A DNA stretch of 64,000 nt from a bacterium (GTDB lineage: Bacteria; Babelota; Babeliae; Babelales; Babelaceae): NCBI GenBank assembly GCA_023428375.1, contig JAEYYR010000003.1, positions 62,001-126,000 on the forward strand. The letters run 5' to 3'. This document shows, piece by piece, positions 62,689 to 64,000 of the stretch; position 1 is the stretch's first letter, and each line of letters starts with the position of its first letter. The position numbers were made by a program, and so were the translations under genes. Under the pieces are notes generated by a model. It saw nothing but the letters and a program-made list of their open reading frames with translations, was not told the origin of the DNA and did not search any database.

Positions 62689-64000
62689 TTATGAATTTAA
62701 ATATTTCTTAATCAAGCTATTGATAAGCTCGGGATTTCCACGGCCTTTAGTTTTTGCCATGGCTTGTCCAACAAAAAATCCAAGTAGCTTTTCGTTGCCC
62801 GCTTTAAATTGAGTAACTTGATTTGGATTGTTGGTGATAATTTCTTTGATGATTGTTTCAAGCTCACCGGTATCGCCCATCTGCTCAAGGCCACGTTCTT
62901 TAACGATAGTCTTAGGTGAAGCTCCGGTTTGAGATGCGGCTTGGAATACTTCTTGTGCGCTACGATTATTAATAACTCCTAGATCAAGAAGATTTACTAA
63001 TTCGGCGCAATATTCCGGGGTTAATTTATAGTGAGCGATATCAACTTTTTCATTTTTCAAAAAGCCCATAACATCTCGCAGCACCCAGTTAATAAGGAGT
63101 TTGCTTTGAGTATGTTTTGCAGCGGCATCATAATAATGTGCAACTTCAAGATTATCCACCAAGACATCAGCTTCATATTGCGTTAATCCTTGTTTGATGT
63201 AACGATCTAAGCGAGTGGTTGGAAGTTCCGGCATTGCTGTTTTAATTGCAGCAATATATTCATCGCTAATTTCAATGCGCGGCAAATCTGGATCTGGAAA
63301 ATAACGATAATCAGCTGCTTCTTCTTTAGAGCGCATGCTGATGGTTTTATGTTCCTTGGTATCCCAGAGTCGAGTTTCTTGAATAATTCGTTCGCCTTTA
63401 TCAAGCATTGCTGCCTGACGTTCGATTTCATGTTCAATTGCATCACTAATAAACTTGAACGAGTTGATGTTTTTCAATTCAACTTTGGTTCCAAGTTTTT
63501 CTGAGCCTTCGGGCCGAATAGAAATATTGGTATCCGCGCGGAATGCGCCTTCTTCCATATTCCCTGAACAAATATTGAGCGACATGATAATTTGACGCAA
63601 CGTCTTGAGATAGGTGCGTGCTTCATATGCGCTGGTAATATCAGGATGGGTAACGATTTCTAATAACGGCGTTCCCGCACGATTAAGATCGACAAAGCTT
63701 TCATTAGAGAATGGAGCATGAATATTTTTGCCCGCATCTTCTTCCATATGAATACGAATCAATCGAATGTTTTTAGTTGAGCCATCTTCAAGACGAATAG
63801 GAATATGGCCATCAATGCAAATTGGATGATCGTTTTGGGTGATTTGATATCCCTTTGGAAGATCAGGGTAAAAGTAATGTTTTCGTGCAAATTCATTGCT
63901 TTGATTTATTGAGCAATTGGTTGCAAGTCCTGCCATGACAGCATATTCAACAACCTGCTTGTTCAGTACTGGCAAGGTTCCTGGATGTCCGGCACAAATA
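62689..64000 (-). CDS. gatB: Asp/Glu-tRNA amidotransferase subunit B (5' end outside window)
   Basis: GatB, with GatA and GatC, converts Asp-tRNA-Asn and Glu-tRNA-Gln to the amidated forms. The visible 437 residues include ICAGHPGTLPVLNK at the window edge, DLPKGYQITQ, IHMEEDAGK, DLNRAGTPLLEIVTHPD, FRADTNISI, LKNINSFKFI and RYFPDPDLP, all characteristic. The YqeY-like C-terminal domain includes FFVGQAMAKTKGRGNPELIN. The first residues are cut off by the window end. The gene fits the His-type AspRS at 58009, which would make the substrate. Confidence 0.97.
   Translation of the reverse strand, partial: ICAGHPGTLPVLNKQVVEYAVMAGLATNCSINQSNEFARKHYFYPDLPKGYQITQNDHPICIDGHIPIRLEDGSTKNIRLIRIHMEEDAGKNIHAPFSNESFVDLNRAGTPLLEIVTHPDITSAYEARTYLKTLRQIIMSLNICSGNMEEGAFRADTNISIRPEGSEKLGTKVELKNINSFKFISDAIEHEIERQAAMLDKGERIIQETRLWDTKEHKTISMRSKEEAADYRYFPDPDLPRIEISDEYIAAIKTAMPELPTTRLDRYIKQGLTQYEADVLVDNLEVAHYYDAAAKHTQSKLLINWVLRDVMGFLKNEKVDIAHYKLTPEYCAELVNLLDLGVINNRSAQEVFQAASQTGASPKTIVKERGLEQMGDTGELETIIKEIITNNPNQVTQFKAGNEKLLGFFVGQAMAKTKGRGNPELINSLIKKYLNS

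Overview
The window is an AT-rich, gene-dense bacterial chromosome segment. I found no insertion sequence, prophage or CRISPR array. Housekeeping genes (efp, nusB, an initiator tRNA, acpS, alaS, nusA-infB, aspS, gatB) are interleaved with about thirty short to medium proteins that begin with a signal peptide and that I cannot assign to a family. There is also a type II secretion pseudopilin operon, several outer-membrane beta-barrel candidates and a secreted clostripain-like protease. This mix recalls the protist-associated Candidatus Dependentiae (TM6, Babeliae). That assignment is from memory of the gene style and is not proven by a marker here.

Layout. 1-4 kb: end of efp, nusB, initiator tRNA-Met, acpS and comM. 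4-10.8 kb: secreted proteins, including a 910-residue exported protein followed by an outer-membrane barrel. 10.8-17.9 kb: alaS, a secreted repeat protein and two tandem DcaP-like porins. 18-21.8 kb: a three-gene operon encoding a pentameric ligand-gated ion channel, a fusion of a degenerate phosphatase-like domain to a type 1 periplasmic binding protein, and a membrane protein. 21.8-26.2 kb: two secreted repeat proteins and an MCE (MlaD-like) protein, with a duplication scar holding the tails of the MCE gene and of the third channel-operon gene. 26.3-30.6 kb: gspFGHIJK. 30.7-34.8 kb: secreted proteins and an EamA transporter. 34.9-38.6 kb: two photolyase-family genes. 39-44 kb: PAP2 protein, MutY-like glycosylase, cutA and an M16 peptidase. 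44-48.7 kb: secreted coiled-coil proteins, a short ComEC-like protein and the clostripain-like protease.

48.86-49.2 kb holds DnaA-box-like sequences (including two perfect TTATCCACA), four direct repeats with an 11-bp period and an AT-rich tract. The plus strand appears to change from C-leaning to G-leaning around this point. This is a good candidate for the chromosomal replication origin, lying just upstream of nusA-infB. 52.6-64 kb: a WecA/TagO-like transferase, nfo, a large outer-membrane protein, aspS, a cluster of small secreted proteins and gatB, which is cut by the window end.

How the parts fit: the pseudopilins, MCE protein, porins and many exported proteins describe a didermous cell with heavy traffic to the envelope and outside. 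The channel operon looks like an envelope chemical sensor. AspRS with a non-discriminating signature plus GatB fits tRNA-dependent amidation. Coding starts were chosen by ribosome binding sites and signal peptides, so several differ from the longest open frame.
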